A DNA stretch of 64,000 nt from an uncultured Bacteroidales bacterium (GTDB lineage Bacteria > Bacteroidota > Bacteroidia > Bacteroidales > Bacteroidaceae), in assembly GCA_937995875.1 (NCBI GenBank), contig CALKIW010000189.1, forward strand, positions 22,630-86,629, read 5' to 3'. The notes under the pieces are model-generated. The model searched no databases. It was given only the letters and a program-made list of their open reading frames with translations, and was not told the origin of the DNA. This document shows positions 8,747 to 17,757 of this stretch, piece after piece. A program made the translations under genes and the position numbers. Position 1 is the stretch's first letter. Every line of letters starts with the position of its first letter.

Positions 8747-9286
8747 TTAAAAAATGTGGGATAGGAGCGACAAAGTGAACTTGACGAGCAGGATGATGAT
8801 GACGATGCAGATCAGAATGGCTCCGGCAAAGGCAAGGGCTTTGCGGTTTACCTCATGAATGATGGCCTGATCGTTCTCGACAAAACCTTGTATGAGTTTC
8901 ATGTTGCGAATGTAAGAATGGTGGAAAAAGTCGATAATGTCACCAATGAAAAAGGGAATGAGGCCCAAGACCATGTCCCGGAGCGTGTTGTAAATGACAG
9001 CCAAGGTGAGTGGCAGCGATTTTACTACAAACAGGCTGAACCATACAAACGGTAACAGCATGACAGCAGAAACGATGTCACCCCAACCTCCCGGCACCAA
9101 ACCGAGGATGGGGTCTATATGGTGGCGGTCCATCCATTTCGTGATTTTTGACATTATTCTGTAAGGTCGAGTGTCTTTCACTTGCTGCCTTCGTGTTGCT
9201 TTATCGTATGACGGGGTAGTTGCTTTGTCGTATGATTGGGTATGGGTCGGCACATTTGTTTTGCCGCTTGTCTCTTCAATTTTCAT
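8747..9286 (-). CDS. DUF4112 domain-containing membrane protein
   Basis: Membrane protein of 179 residues. The N-terminal 35 residues are polar and contain a near-duplicate (SYDKATTP and SYDKATRR). The DUF4112 domain follows (about 50-145), with the pattern LGLVPGGWGDIVSA, two hydrophobic segments and GLIPFFIGDIIDFFHHS. A last transmembrane helix covers about 150-172. An alternative start at 9154 (MSKITKW) would drop the repeated tail and keep the whole domain. The family has no established function. Confidence 0.85.
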   Translation of the reverse strand: MKIEETSGKTNVPTHTQSYDKATTPSYDKATRRQQVKDTRPYRIMSKITKWMDRHHIDPILGLVPGGWGDIVSAVMLLPFVWFSLFVVKSLPLTLAVIYNTLRDMVLGLIPFFIGDIIDFFHHSYIRNMKLIQGFVENDQAIIHEVNRKALAFAGAILICIVIIILLVKFTLSLLSHIF

Positions 9287-9826
9287 CGTTGCTTGCTTTT
9301 CTTATTATGACGCATAAAATCGTGAAACAGTCACATGGCACGCTCAACATTGTGTTTGGCTCGTGATGCGTGCGTCATGGCGGATGAGTGGAAAGTTTGT
9401 TCAAAAAGAAAAACGTGTCAAATGGTCGGTAATAGACCATTCGGCACGTTACATTTCTTGTTAGATGTGCGCCTGACAGGAATCGAACCTGCACGTCGTG
9501 AAACACTAGATCCTAAGTCTAGCGCGTCTGCCAATTCCGCCACAGGCGCATCTGGGATGCAAAGATACACAAATATTTTCCAAACGTTGTACAAACTAAA
9601 GAGAAATTATCAGATTATTCTAATTTATGATTGGAATTTGGGCGTATCTCTATTATAAATTAGACGCATCTCTATTAGGGTTTAGCCGTGTTCCTATTGG
9701 AATAACATAACCTCTTATTAGAATAAAAAATTCTCCCTATTAGAATTTGAGAGAGTTTCTATTAGAATATAGCCGTATTTCTATTAGGGTTTAGCCGTGT
9801 TCCTATTAGAATTGCATAATCTGTTA
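9287..9826. other. Intergenic region with tRNA-Leu and AT-rich 22-bp array
   Basis: No protein gene is visible. It holds the tRNA-Leu gene (9468-9549) and the AT-rich tandem array that runs into the end of tex. A plus-strand frame across the tRNA is spurious. Confidence 0.7.
9468..9549 (-). tRNA. tRNA-Leu (anticodon TAG)
   Basis: On the minus strand the acceptor arms GCGCCTG and CAGGCGC pair over 7 bp with an A discriminator. The anticodon stem CTAGA/TCTAG encloses the loop CTTAGGA with anticodon TAG, reading CUA codons. The T arm GCAGGTTCGAATCCTGT is canonical. A variable arm longer than in class I tRNAs fits tRNA-Leu. CCA is not fully encoded (CA follows the discriminator). Confidence 0.95.
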
Positions 9827-9844
9827 TTAGAATTTCATTGTTAG
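9647..9844. repeat. AT-rich tandem 22-bp repeat array, nine units, overlapping the tex stop
   Basis: Units start at 9647, 9669, 9691, 9713, 9735, 9757, 9779, 9801 and 9823, all exactly 22 bp. The anchor CTATTAG is conserved in most, as in TTCTATTAGGGTTTAGCCGT. One or two weaker units may precede it (from about 9603). The last unit supplies the stop codon and final codons of tex (stop TAA at 9827-9829). TTAGGGTTTAGCCG matches TAAGGGCTTAGTCG in the 35.4-kb array, linking it to the GC-rich arrays. Confidence 0.85.
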
Positions 9845-11959
9845 AGCGATGCGGTGTCGTCGTCGGTCCACTGAAATAACTTTGACCCTGACGTGCTGGT
9901 GAAGTTTCACTACGTCGTTGGGGTCTTTTACAAAGCGATTGGCCATTTGGGAGATGTGAACGAGCCCGTCTTGATGAACGCCAATATCAACAAAGGCACC
10001 GAAATTGGTGATGTTGGTCACGATTCCAGGCAGCTCCATACCCGTTACAACGTCTTCCAGCGTCTTGACGCGTGGGTCAAATTCAAAGGTTTCTATCTTG
10101 TCGCGTGGGTCGAGACCGGGTTTTTCCAACTCCTTGAGAATGTCGTGCAACGTTGGAAGTCCCACTTCGGTCGTGACATAGCGATTGATGTCTATTTTCT
10201 TGCGAAGTTCGGGATTCTTCATCAGGTCTGTAACCTTGCAGCCGTTGTCATCGGCCATACGTTTCACGAGGGGATAACTTTCGGGATGTACCGCGCTGCC
10301 ATCGAGTGGATTCTTGGCATTGGGGATGCGCAGGAAGCCGGCACATTGCTGAAAGGCAGCCGGACCGAGACGTGGAACTTTCATGAGTTGGTTGCGCGAG
10401 GTGAAGGCTCCGTTTTCTCTGCGATAGTCCACGATGTTCTGTGCCAATGCCGGACCGAGTCCGCTTACATAGGTCAGCAGATTCTTACTGGCCGTGTTGA
10501 GATTCACACCAACGGAGTTTACGCACAACGCTACTGTCTGGTCGAGCGAATGTTTGAGCTTGGTGGGGTCTACATCGTGTTGATATTGTCCTACGCCGAT
10601 GTTTTTGGGGTCAATCTTTACAAGTTCGGCGAGGGGATCCATGAGGCGTCGCCCGATGCTGACGGCACCCCGCACGGTGACGTCTTGGTCGGGGAATTCC
10701 TCGCGTGCCACTTCGGATGCCGAGTAGATACTGGCTCCATCTTCGCTCACCACATAGGTAGGAATATCCTCGATTTGGCGTAGAATGTCTGAAGTTTCAC
10801 GCGAAGCGGTGCCGTTGCCCACTGCAATCGCTTCGGCTTTGTATTTCTGAGCGATGTCCTTGAAGCGCTGCAGGGGAGTTGGACTGCCCGGCTTGGGACT
10901 TTCTGCCTTGTGCCCAACGGCATATACCACGTCGTGAAAGAGTAGGTTTCCCTGTGCGTCGAGCATCACAACCTTACATCCCGTGCGGATGCCGGGATCG
11001 ACACCCATCACGCGCTTTTGTCCCAATGGGGCAGCAAGGAGCAGCTGTCGCAGATTCTCCTTGAACACTTTGATGGCCTCGTCGTCAGCTTTCTCCTTGC
11101 TGATCACTGCAAATTCGTTCTCCATAGAGGGGCGCATGAGCCGTTTGTAAGCGTCTTCCACCGTCTCACTCACCAATTTTTGGCATGGCCCGGAGCCGTG
11201 CACATAGTAGCGTTTGAGTCTTTCCACGCACTCGTCGTCGTCAGCCGTAATCGTCACCCTGAGTATTCCCTCAGCCTCACCACGTCTCATGGCAAGCAAG
11301 CGGTGGGAGGAACAGCGTCTGAGTTCTTCGCTGAAGATGAAATAATCGGAGTATTTCTGTGCCTTTTCCTCATCTTTCATCTTGGGGATGACACGTGAAG
11401 TTATGGTAGCTTCGCGCCTGAACACGCTGCGCACACTCTTTCGTGCCCCTTCGCTCTCACTGATTTTTTCGGCAATAATGTCCTTGGCGCCTTGAAGGGC
11501 AGCCTCGACACTCTCCACATTTTCTTTCACGAAGCGTTGGGCAATGGCTTCGGGGTCGCGTTCCCGCTGCTTCAGAATGATGTCGGCAAGCGGCTCCAGA
11601 CCTTGCTCGCGGGCAATTTGGGCACGTGTCCGGCGTCGTGGCTTGAAAGGCATATAGATGTCTTCCAGTTCGGTTGCGTTCCAACTGGCAGTGATGCGTT
11701 GCTGCAAATCTTCGGTGAGTTTGCCCTGTTCGTCTATGGTTTTGAGGATGGTGTCCTTGCGTTTTTGCAGTTCTTTGAGTTTGTCGTTGAGGTCACTGAT
11801 GGCCGCCACCTGCACTTCGTTGAGGTTTCCGGTGGCTTCTTTGCGGTATCGGCTGATGAAAGGAATGGTGCAACCGGCTTCGAGCAGATCGAGTGTCGCG
11901 TCTACTTGGGCCTCCCTGATGTTGAGTTTGGAGGCGATGTGGGGAGTAAATATATTCAT
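9827..11959 (-). CDS. tex: Tex family RNA-binding transcription accessory protein
   Basis: Cytoplasmic protein of 710 residues. The helical N-terminal Tex region is followed by a YqgF/RNase H-like domain around GVDPGIRTGCKVV (near residue 320). Helix-hairpin-helix repeats come next (about 490-560, VSGLGPALAQNIVDYR), then a C-terminal S1 RNA-binding domain (about 637-708, NFGAFVDIGVHQDGLVHIS). Tex proteins bind nucleic acid and affect transcription in diverse bacteria. Length and domain order are normal. The C-terminus (LTMKF) is encoded within the last unit of a 22-bp array. Confidence 0.95.
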   Translation of the reverse strand: MNIFTPHIASKLNIREAQVDATLDLLEAGCTIPFISRYRKEATGNLNEVQVAAISDLNDKLKELQKRKDTILKTIDEQGKLTEDLQQRITASWNATELEDIYMPFKPRRRTRAQIAREQGLEPLADIILKQRERDPEAIAQRFVKENVESVEAALQGAKDIIAEKISESEGARKSVRSVFRREATITSRVIPKMKDEEKAQKYSDYFIFSEELRRCSSHRLLAMRRGEAEGILRVTITADDDECVERLKRYYVHGSGPCQKLVSETVEDAYKRLMRPSMENEFAVISKEKADDEAIKVFKENLRQLLLAAPLGQKRVMGVDPGIRTGCKVVMLDAQGNLLFHDVVYAVGHKAESPKPGSPTPLQRFKDIAQKYKAEAIAVGNGTASRETSDILRQIEDIPTYVVSEDGASIYSASEVAREEFPDQDVTVRGAVSIGRRLMDPLAELVKIDPKNIGVGQYQHDVDPTKLKHSLDQTVALCVNSVGVNLNTASKNLLTYVSGLGPALAQNIVDYRRENGAFTSRNQLMKVPRLGPAAFQQCAGFLRIPNAKNPLDGSAVHPESYPLVKRMADDNGCKVTDLMKNPELRKKIDINRYVTTEVGLPTLHDILKELEKPGLDPRDKIETFEFDPRVKTLEDVVTGMELPGIVTNITNFGAFVDIGVHQDGLVHISQMANRFVKDPNDVVKLHQHVRVKVISVDRRRHRIALTMKF

Positions 11960-12023
11960 ATCGATGAGTATTTATGGACTGATTGCAGCCGAATGGCAAA
12001 CTGTTGAATCACGAATGATTTTG

Positions 12024-12031
12024 CAAAAATA
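12024..12031 (-). promoter_or_regulatory. Possible -7 box for tex
   Basis: On the minus strand TATTTTTG (plus CAAAAATA) lies 65 bases before the tex start. A CAAA at 12048-12051 could be the -33 box, but the gap of 16 is short. Plausible rather than firm. Confidence 0.4.
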
Positions 12032-12077
12032 TAAAAAAGGAGATAATCAAAAGAAATGATGTTGGGAAGCTCAGAGC

Positions 12078-13082
12078 CTATGAACTGTGTAGAAAAGCTC
12101 TGGCAGCTTCTATGAGAGTGTCTCGCCCCCGATGGAAATCAATGGGAGAGAGTGACACGTTGATATCGGGGGCAATGCCGTCTTCCGTGCTTTGTTTATC
12201 CTTATCATACATGGGGCAGGCCGAAAAACGCACGCTCCACCCGTTGGGAATCTCACTGGAGAATGGGAGACCGCCCCCGCCGCCTGTTTGGTCACCAATG
12301 ACGGTTACTTGAGGACAGCATTTCATGTATTTCACAAACTCGTTGGCAGCAGAGAACACATGTCGGTTGGTCAGCACAACAACCTTCTTTTGCCACCGCA
12401 CGGCTTTGGCGGGTTTCAGTCTCTGTGCCTTCATCTTAGAGAAGTCGTTGTGCCCTTTGCCGGTCTTGTGCCGCATATATCCCACAAGGATGGTCTCATT
12501 GGTGAAACGAGCCGCAAATTCTTCGGCAGCAGTGAGCATACCTCCACCATTCTGTCTGAGGTCTATGATAAGTCCGTTGCATGGAGCCAGATACATCAGA
12601 ATGTTGTCGAGGTTGGCCGATCCGATAGCATTTACAAAGCTCGCAAACCTGATATATCCCACGTTATCATCGAGTATGCGGTAGCGGAAACCGTTTGTGA
12701 TTCTGTAATCCCTACCCAAATACTTATTGATCAGCGTGTCACTGTAGTTGCTTGGATAGTTTTCATGGAATCCCCAGTATCGACCGGTGTCGAAAGAGGT
12801 AAACAAATTGACGTGCCCGTCTTTGAGTTCGGCCAGCATATTGCCCAAAACCTCAAGCAGTTGCCCTTCTGTCATGCCGTCGTTCACTTGTTTATGATAA
12901 CGCGTGTACACCTCGTTCCAATCCACACCCTTCTCTTTGAAGAAGCAATAATGCTCGTCCATAATCTTCCATAAAGCCTCGAAATTGCCACGAGGATTGT
13001 CGGCAAATTCTTCTTCTTGGACGCATGACGAGAGCAACAGCATCAAGGCGGGGAGAAAATATGTCAGGAACGATTGTTTCAT
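12078..13082 (-). CDS. S41 family C-terminal processing peptidase, lipoprotein
   Basis: Exported serine peptidase of 334 residues. The signal peptide ends in LLSSC with lipidated Cys20. A helical N-terminal region (about 25-95) resembles the tricorn-type S41 start. The catalytic core contains LIIDLRQNGGG (about 171-181) and the nucleophile Ser244 in VFSAANEFVKY. No PDZ domain is obvious, as in many short Bacteroidetes S41 lipoproteins. It lies 18 bases after the DUF3316 gene and probably shares the parC transcript. The substrate is unknown. Confidence 0.9.
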   Translation of the reverse strand: MKQSFLTYFLPALMLLLSSCVQEEEFADNPRGNFEALWKIMDEHYCFFKEKGVDWNEVYTRYHKQVNDGMTEGQLLEVLGNMLAELKDGHVNLFTSFDTGRYWGFHENYPSNYSDTLINKYLGRDYRITNGFRYRILDDNVGYIRFASFVNAIGSANLDNILMYLAPCNGLIIDLRQNGGGMLTAAEEFAARFTNETILVGYMRHKTGKGHNDFSKMKAQRLKPAKAVRWQKKVVVLTNRHVFSAANEFVKYMKCCPQVTVIGDQTGGGGGLPFSSEIPNGWSVRFSACPMYDKDKQSTEDGIAPDINVSLSPIDFHRGRDTLIEAARAFLHSS

Positions 13083-13100
13083 AGTTATGGTTTATAGGTC

Positions 13101-13919
13101 TTAATATTTCCATCCCAGCACCACCCCGTGACTGTATTGATGGTATTTCAGGCTGTTGGCCCGCATCTGTCGTATGTCTCCGAGATAACCCACACTGAAT
13201 GTTGAGCGCCAAAGTCGGAAGTCGAGCGTGAGCCGCATCTGCAGCTGGGGCCCGCTGAAAGGTGATGTCACCACAATGTTGTGGTCGTAGTTGCCCTCCG
13301 AAAAAATCTCATAATACGACTGTCCGTAGTTTGGTGAGAAGGCCAATCCTATCAACGGCATCGCTATTTCATAGTTTAACGCGAAAGGGTGTTTCTTGAT
13401 ATGGAAGTCCCAGCAAACCTTTGCCGAGGGGTCGATAGACAGGGATAGCCGTGCCTGCGCGGGGTTGTTGGAGTTGCGCGTGTTGTACGACCCGCCGAGC
13501 GTACCATCGACCAGCCCGCCAACCTTGAACTTCAGGTCCGGCCGTCCCGGTTGCCAGTTGTAGTGCCATCCCATTTTAAAATTATACATTGCGGTCAGCA
13601 GGGAGTTGTTGTTGCCCCGTGTTCCTGCCGAAGACAGGAAGATATGGTGTGTCACTTCGCTCGACACCCTACTGCCGACACGCTGTCGTTGTGTTTGCGA
13701 AACGTATCTTAGTTCTGTGCCTTTGAACGTTTCCTGCGAGAGATAAGTGTCGAGAATGTCGGTGTGACTTATCCCAATCATGCCGCGCCGCTCCGTCAGT
13801 CTTGCCGGCTTCCTCCTGATGGAGTCGCTTTGAGCATAGACAGAGAGGCACGCGAACAGCAGCATACACATGGCTGTCAGCCTTGTCAGATTATGATTTA
13901 TTGCTTGAATCCTCATCAT
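13101..13919 (-). CDS. DUF3316 family outer-membrane beta-barrel protein
   Basis: Exported protein of 272 residues. A signal peptide (MCMLLFACLSVYAQ, cleaved near residue 30) is followed by alternating hydrophobic and polar strands ending in an aromatic residue (LGWKY), as in small outer-membrane barrels. It fits the DUF3316 family of Bacteroidetes. Its start overlaps the end of parC by 29 bases in another frame, so translation is probably coupled to the topoisomerase. The start has two adjacent ATGs (13919 and 13916). Function unknown. Confidence 0.8.
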   Translation of the reverse strand: MMRIQAINHNLTRLTAMCMLLFACLSVYAQSDSIRRKPARLTERRGMIGISHTDILDTYLSQETFKGTELRYVSQTQRQRVGSRVSSEVTHHIFLSSAGTRGNNNSLLTAMYNFKMGWHYNWQPGRPDLKFKVGGLVDGTLGGSYNTRNSNNPAQARLSLSIDPSAKVCWDFHIKKHPFALNYEIAMPLIGLAFSPNYGQSYYEIFSEGNYDHNIVVTSPFSGPQLQMRLTLDFRLWRSTFSVGYLGDIRQMRANSLKYHQYSHGVVLGWKY

Positions 13920-16662
13920 TGAATAAGCTCAGCTGACCGGTCATCTCGTCAATGATTTGCTGTTGAGATTTCCCTGCATCGGGGTCGAGATTTTCCTCCT
14001 TCTCCTCTGCCGCATCTTCGTCTTCATCCGCAGATGCTGATTCGGGGAAGCGCAGGGGCTCCAACTCTTCTATCTTGTCGATGGTCCATGTCGAAATTCG
14101 CTTGCCTTTGGCTTTGAATCCCTTGACAGCGATAAACTCGTCGGCGTCAATCTCCATCGGCTGGCGCACAGCATCATCTCCGCCAAAGGTCACAAGAAAT
14201 CGTGGATAGGCCGTGTCGGTCAGCGTGATCAGCTGACTGTCCGGATTGTCGCCAATATAGTTTTGGTGGCGTTTGGTAGCCTCCATCTGGAATCGCTTGA
14301 TGTACGGATAACCCTCGTTTTCGGCATCATAGAGCAGAGCGGTCCATACTTTGTCGGGATCCCACTTCTCCAACACTTTGATGTTCTTTTCGTAATGGTT
14401 GTTTACGTCAAAATCGGTGATATAGAAGTCGCCGTTGTCGAGCACCACCAATATGCTGTCGTCGTCGTTAAACTCGCCGAGCAGTCGTCCGTGTTCCTCG
14501 TAGTTGATGCGGTTTACATCCTTGTCAAACCACACCTTGCGCCCGCCCAGCGTGGAGCGACCATGACTTTTCAGCGTCACGCGATGCACACTGCGCTTCG
14601 TCAGTATGTTTCCCTTTGCCGTGCGTCCCTTGATTTTGATTTCGGAGAAGTCCATCTCCATGAAAATGTTTTGCCTTTTCTTCTTGGGCTCCGGGTTGAG
14701 CGTCACCTTGATGATTTCGGCTTCGCCATTGGGGTTGGCCGTGAAATAGAGCACTTTCGAGCCCGGTTTGCCTTGCGTAACGTCGTATTCCCGGTCGCGG
14801 GTCATGCTCGTCACGTTGAAACGTTTGATATAGCTGTAGCCGCTTTTCCCGTCACGGTAGACAACATTGTATATGGTGCGCTTGTCGTTCTTGTTGAACA
14901 CCTGCACCCATATCACGTTTTTGCCCACAAAAATCTTGTCGGCCACCTTTGTTATCTTGTATTTTCCGTCTCGATAGAAGATGATGATGTCGTCCAGATC
15001 AGAGCAGTTGCATACATACTCATGCTTTTTCAGTCCCGTTCCTACGAATCCATCCTGACGGTTGATGTAGAGTTTCTCGTTGGCTTCCACCACCATTGCT
15101 GCTTCTATCGTGTCGAAACTGCGAATCTCCGTGAGTCGCGGATGGTCCTTGCCGTAGGTGGCTTTCAGGTGTTTATACCATGCAACGGTGACGTCGGTCA
15201 TGTGTGCCAGGTCGTGTTCGATGCCTTTTATTTCGGCTTTCACCTTTGCCATGAGTTGCTCGGCCTTGTCCTTATTATACTTAAGGATGCGTTGCATCTT
15301 GATTTCGAGCAGTCTGAGATAGTCGTCCTCTTTGATCTCGCGTATCAAGTCTTTCTTGAACGGGTCGAATTTCACGTCGAGAAATGCCACGACAGCTTTC
15401 TGGTCGGGTGCCTGTTCAAACTTCTTTTCTTTATACATACGCTCTTCGATGAAGATGCGCTCCAAGGAAGCAAAGAAGAACTGTTCCTCCAACTCTCCCT
15501 TTCGGATGAGGAGTTCCAGCCTGAGCAGTCCCATCGTGCGGTCCACATTGTACTTCAGCACATCGCTCACCGTGAGAAATGCCGGTTTGTCGCCGTCGAT
15601 GACACAGCAGTTTGGCGATATATTGATTTCGCAGTCAGTGAAGGCATAGAGGGCGTCGATGGTCTTGTCCGATGATATTCCCGGCGACAGCTGCACCTGT
15701 ATCTCTACCTCTCTTGCCGTCATGTCGGTCACGCGTCTGGCCTTGATTTTTCCTTTCTCAATGGCTTTGGTAATCGAGTCTTGCAGCGAGGCAGCTGTCT
15801 TGGTGAACGGCACTTCGCGAATGACGAGCGTCTTGCTGTCTAATTTTTCTATTTTTGCACGCACGCGCACCGTTCCTCCGCGCTGCCCGTCGTTGTATTT
15901 TTCTACGTCGATGGCGCCACCTGTGGGGAAGTCGGGATAAAGCTCAAACGCTTTGCCACGAAGATAACTGATGGCGGCATCACACAGCTCATTGAAGTTG
16001 TGTGGCAACACCTTACTGCTCAGTCCCACTGCGATACCTTCCGCGCCCTGTGCCAGCAGCAGGGGAAACTTCACGGGAAGCGTAATCGGCTCCTTGTTGC
16101 GCCCGTCATAACTCTGCTGCCACTGCGTAGTCTTGGGGTTGAACACGGTTTCCAAGGCAAACTTCGAGAGGCGGGCCTCGATGTATCTTGGTGCGGCGGC
16201 ACGGTCGCCGGTGAGAATGTTTCCCCAGTTACCCTGAGCGTCGATGAGCAGGTTTTTCTGTCCGAGCTGCACGAGGGCATCGCCGATGGAGGCGTCGCCG
16301 TGAGGGTGAAACTGCATGGTGTGCCCCACAATGTTGGCCACCTTGTTGTAGCGCCCGTCATCCATGCGCTTCATCGAGTGGAGGATGCGCCGCTGCACGG
16401 GTTTCAGTCCGTCTTCGATGTCGGGCACGGCACGTTCGAGTATGACGTAGGAGGCATAGTCGAGAAACCAGTTTTTGTACATGCCGCTCAGATGGTGCAC
16501 GGCCGACGCGTTGAATCGGTCAGACGGCATATAGTCGGAATGTTGGTCGTCGTCGGCCATGTCGTCTGTGCTGTTATCGGTTGTCTCCTTGTCTTCGGAA
16601 TTTTCGGGGGTTACTTCTTCAGGAATCCCGCCTTTGTTGTCTATGTTTTTATCGTCGCTCAT
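13891..16662 (-). CDS. parC: DNA topoisomerase IV subunit A
   Basis: Type IIA topoisomerase breakage-reunion subunit of 923 residues. An acidic disordered N-terminus (1-45) is followed by the GyrA/ParC core, beginning near FLDYASYVILERAVPDIEDG. The catalytic Tyr160 is in RAAAPRYIEARLS. The C-terminal half is a divergent beta-pinwheel without a clear GyrA box, which favours ParC over GyrA. The reading frame is open for 52 codons upstream, but a promoter at 16692-16722 places transcription start near 16685, so the ATG at 16662 (MSDDKN) is used. No parE is adjacent. Confidence 0.93.
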   Translation of the reverse strand: MSDDKNIDNKGGIPEEVTPENSEDKETTDNSTDDMADDDQHSDYMPSDRFNASAVHHLSGMYKNWFLDYASYVILERAVPDIEDGLKPVQRRILHSMKRMDDGRYNKVANIVGHTMQFHPHGDASIGDALVQLGQKNLLIDAQGNWGNILTGDRAAAPRYIEARLSKFALETVFNPKTTQWQQSYDGRNKEPITLPVKFPLLLAQGAEGIAVGLSSKVLPHNFNELCDAAISYLRGKAFELYPDFPTGGAIDVEKYNDGQRGGTVRVRAKIEKLDSKTLVIREVPFTKTAASLQDSITKAIEKGKIKARRVTDMTAREVEIQVQLSPGISSDKTIDALYAFTDCEINISPNCCVIDGDKPAFLTVSDVLKYNVDRTMGLLRLELLIRKGELEEQFFFASLERIFIEERMYKEKKFEQAPDQKAVVAFLDVKFDPFKKDLIREIKEDDYLRLLEIKMQRILKYNKDKAEQLMAKVKAEIKGIEHDLAHMTDVTVAWYKHLKATYGKDHPRLTEIRSFDTIEAAMVVEANEKLYINRQDGFVGTGLKKHEYVCNCSDLDDIIIFYRDGKYKITKVADKIFVGKNVIWVQVFNKNDKRTIYNVVYRDGKSGYSYIKRFNVTSMTRDREYDVTQGKPGSKVLYFTANPNGEAEIIKVTLNPEPKKKRQNIFMEMDFSEIKIKGRTAKGNILTKRSVHRVTLKSHGRSTLGGRKVWFDKDVNRINYEEHGRLLGEFNDDDSILVVLDNGDFYITDFDVNNHYEKNIKVLEKWDPDKVWTALLYDAENEGYPYIKRFQMEATKRHQNYIGDNPDSQLITLTDTAYPRFLVTFGGDDAVRQPMEIDADEFIAVKGFKAKGKRISTWTIDKIEELEPLRFPESASADEDEDAAEEKEENLDPDAGKSQQQIIDEMTGQLSLFNDEDSSNKS

Positions 16663-16691
16663 AGGTGATTTGACTAATCCTTTTAATGCTC

Positions 16692-16722
16692 CAAAGGTAC
16701 GAAAAAAAACGGGAAAAGCAAA
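16692..16722 (-). promoter_or_regulatory. Promoter of the parC operon
   Basis: On the minus strand a -7 box TACCTTTG (plus CAAAGGTA, 16692-16699) and a -33 TTTG (CAAA, 16719-16722) are separated by 19 bases. Transcription would start near 16685. This rules out the longer parC start. Confidence 0.8.
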
Positions 16723-17138
16723 AATATATTTAAATGTAGGATAATCTTTTAGAACATTTTTGTGTTTTTCGTGTTTAGCCTGTTCTCTGGCAGGCGCAAA
16801 GCCGTCGCAGGGTTTCATGCCATCTGTACGGAGCCTTGTCGTGTCTGCCTTTTTGAGGATCGTGATGTCCGATTTTTTGATGGTGTTTGCGGGTTATTTT
16901 TCTCTTTTCTTTTTGAAGCCGTTTTGCAGGAGGCAGTATGGGCTAACCGTTTCGCGGCTGTTCTTGGTGGTTTCCGTTTTTCGGGGAAGTAGCCTGAAAA
17001 TCTTGGGAACAAGACTTAAAATGAGGAGACAACGGGGCACAACGCCCCTTGCTGTGTGACACGAAGTAGTGACAGGAAATGTAGTTATTTTCTTTTACAA
17101 ACACTCGTTTATGCTTGGCTTATTCAAAAATGATTTTG

Positions 17139-17206
17139 TTTTTGCCCGAAATACGCCAAATATACGGAGGTTTGTAAACGTCTGATAGTCAGTGCTGTTT
17201 GTAAAG
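17139..17206 (+). repeat. Conserved leader of the 22-bp array element, copy at 17 kb
   Basis: It starts TTTTTGCCCGAAATACGC (17139-17156), the exact inverted copy of 8131-8148. It includes GTCTGATAGTCAGTGCTGTT, matching the CCTGACAATCAGAGCGTTGT block of the 8-kb copy. It ends 28 bases before the first 22-bp unit. Confidence 0.65.
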
Positions 17207-17234
17207 GAGCCATTATGCCTCCTGTCTTCTCCCT

Positions 17235-17344
17235 CGCGGTTGAGTATCGAATGGCAGTGCGGGAAGGCTCTAACCGCTGTGCGGATAGGGCTTCCTCGAC
17301 CGGCGGTTAAGGCTTAGTCGTGTTGCGATTAGGGTCTTGTCACG
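17235..17344 (+). repeat. Tandem 22-bp repeat array, five units
   Basis: Cores GCGG or GCGA recur at 17236, 17259, 17281, 17303 and 17325, a 22-bp period with one 23. The clearest unit reads GGCGGTTAAGGCTTAGTCGT. A downstream motif AAAACATAGCCCTTTTTG (17411-17428) recurs exactly at 63512-63529 after the array at 63.4 kb. Confidence 0.8.
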
Positions 17345-17718
17345 AAACGGCAGGATGCAAAACTAAAGACAGGTACGTTTTAGAGGCTTTACGACCACAC
17401 AACGAAGGCGAAAACATAGCCCTTTTTGCGCTGGATGCTTTGTGAACAGTTGTTAAAAAACAGTAACTAAATTTTATATGCAAAGGCTGGTGGACGGACT
17501 GGAATTTGATAAAAACGCATCCGCCAAGTTGCCGAACAGAGCCACTTGCACCATTGCTACACAGCGATGTTTAAGTGTAGCTGCAGCATGGGAAATTTGT
17601 TTTTGACGGGAGGCGGATGTTCACCTGTCAGACGTTTTGTTAAAAAAATAAGGAGGGGACAATAGGGCCTCCTTGTTAATTTAATGCCTTTTGTTGTTGT
17701 AATCATGGAAAAAAGCAG

Positions 17719-17726
17719 TAACTTTG
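17719..17726 (+). promoter_or_regulatory. -7 box of glyS
   Basis: TAACTTTG matches TAnnTTTG and lies 32 bases before the glyS ATG. The upstream -33 match is imperfect (TTG-rich stretch at 17690-17699). Confidence 0.6.
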
Positions 17727-17757
17727 CACAAAGAATATTTAATAATAAATAAGACAC

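Larger units (their letters stand above)
16700..17757. other. Divergent intergenic region with composite repeat element
   Basis: About 1 kb between parC and glyS with no supported gene. Contents: the parC promoter, a GGGGC/GCCCC hairpin near 17034-17047, the element leader (17139-17206), the 22-bp array (17235-17344) and its tail motif (17411-17428). Nearer glyS are an AAGGAGG/CCTCCTT hairpin near 17650-17674 and the glyS -7 box. Short frames on both strands at 16760-17060 have no family signature. Confidence 0.65.

Noticed and set aside
9335..9658. Plus-strand frame of 107 codons across the tRNA-Leu gene
   Set aside because: Its middle is the reverse complement of the tRNA, a common false call.
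9647..9844. AT-rich 22-bp array considered as a CRISPR or direct-repeat origin
   Set aside because: Units are contiguous without spacers and degenerate, and no replication gene or AT-rich melting block with DnaA boxes was recognised.
14263..15675. Long plus-strand frame of 470 codons opposite parC
   Set aside because: It mirrors the parC codon pattern, has no family signature, and parC is certain on the other strand.
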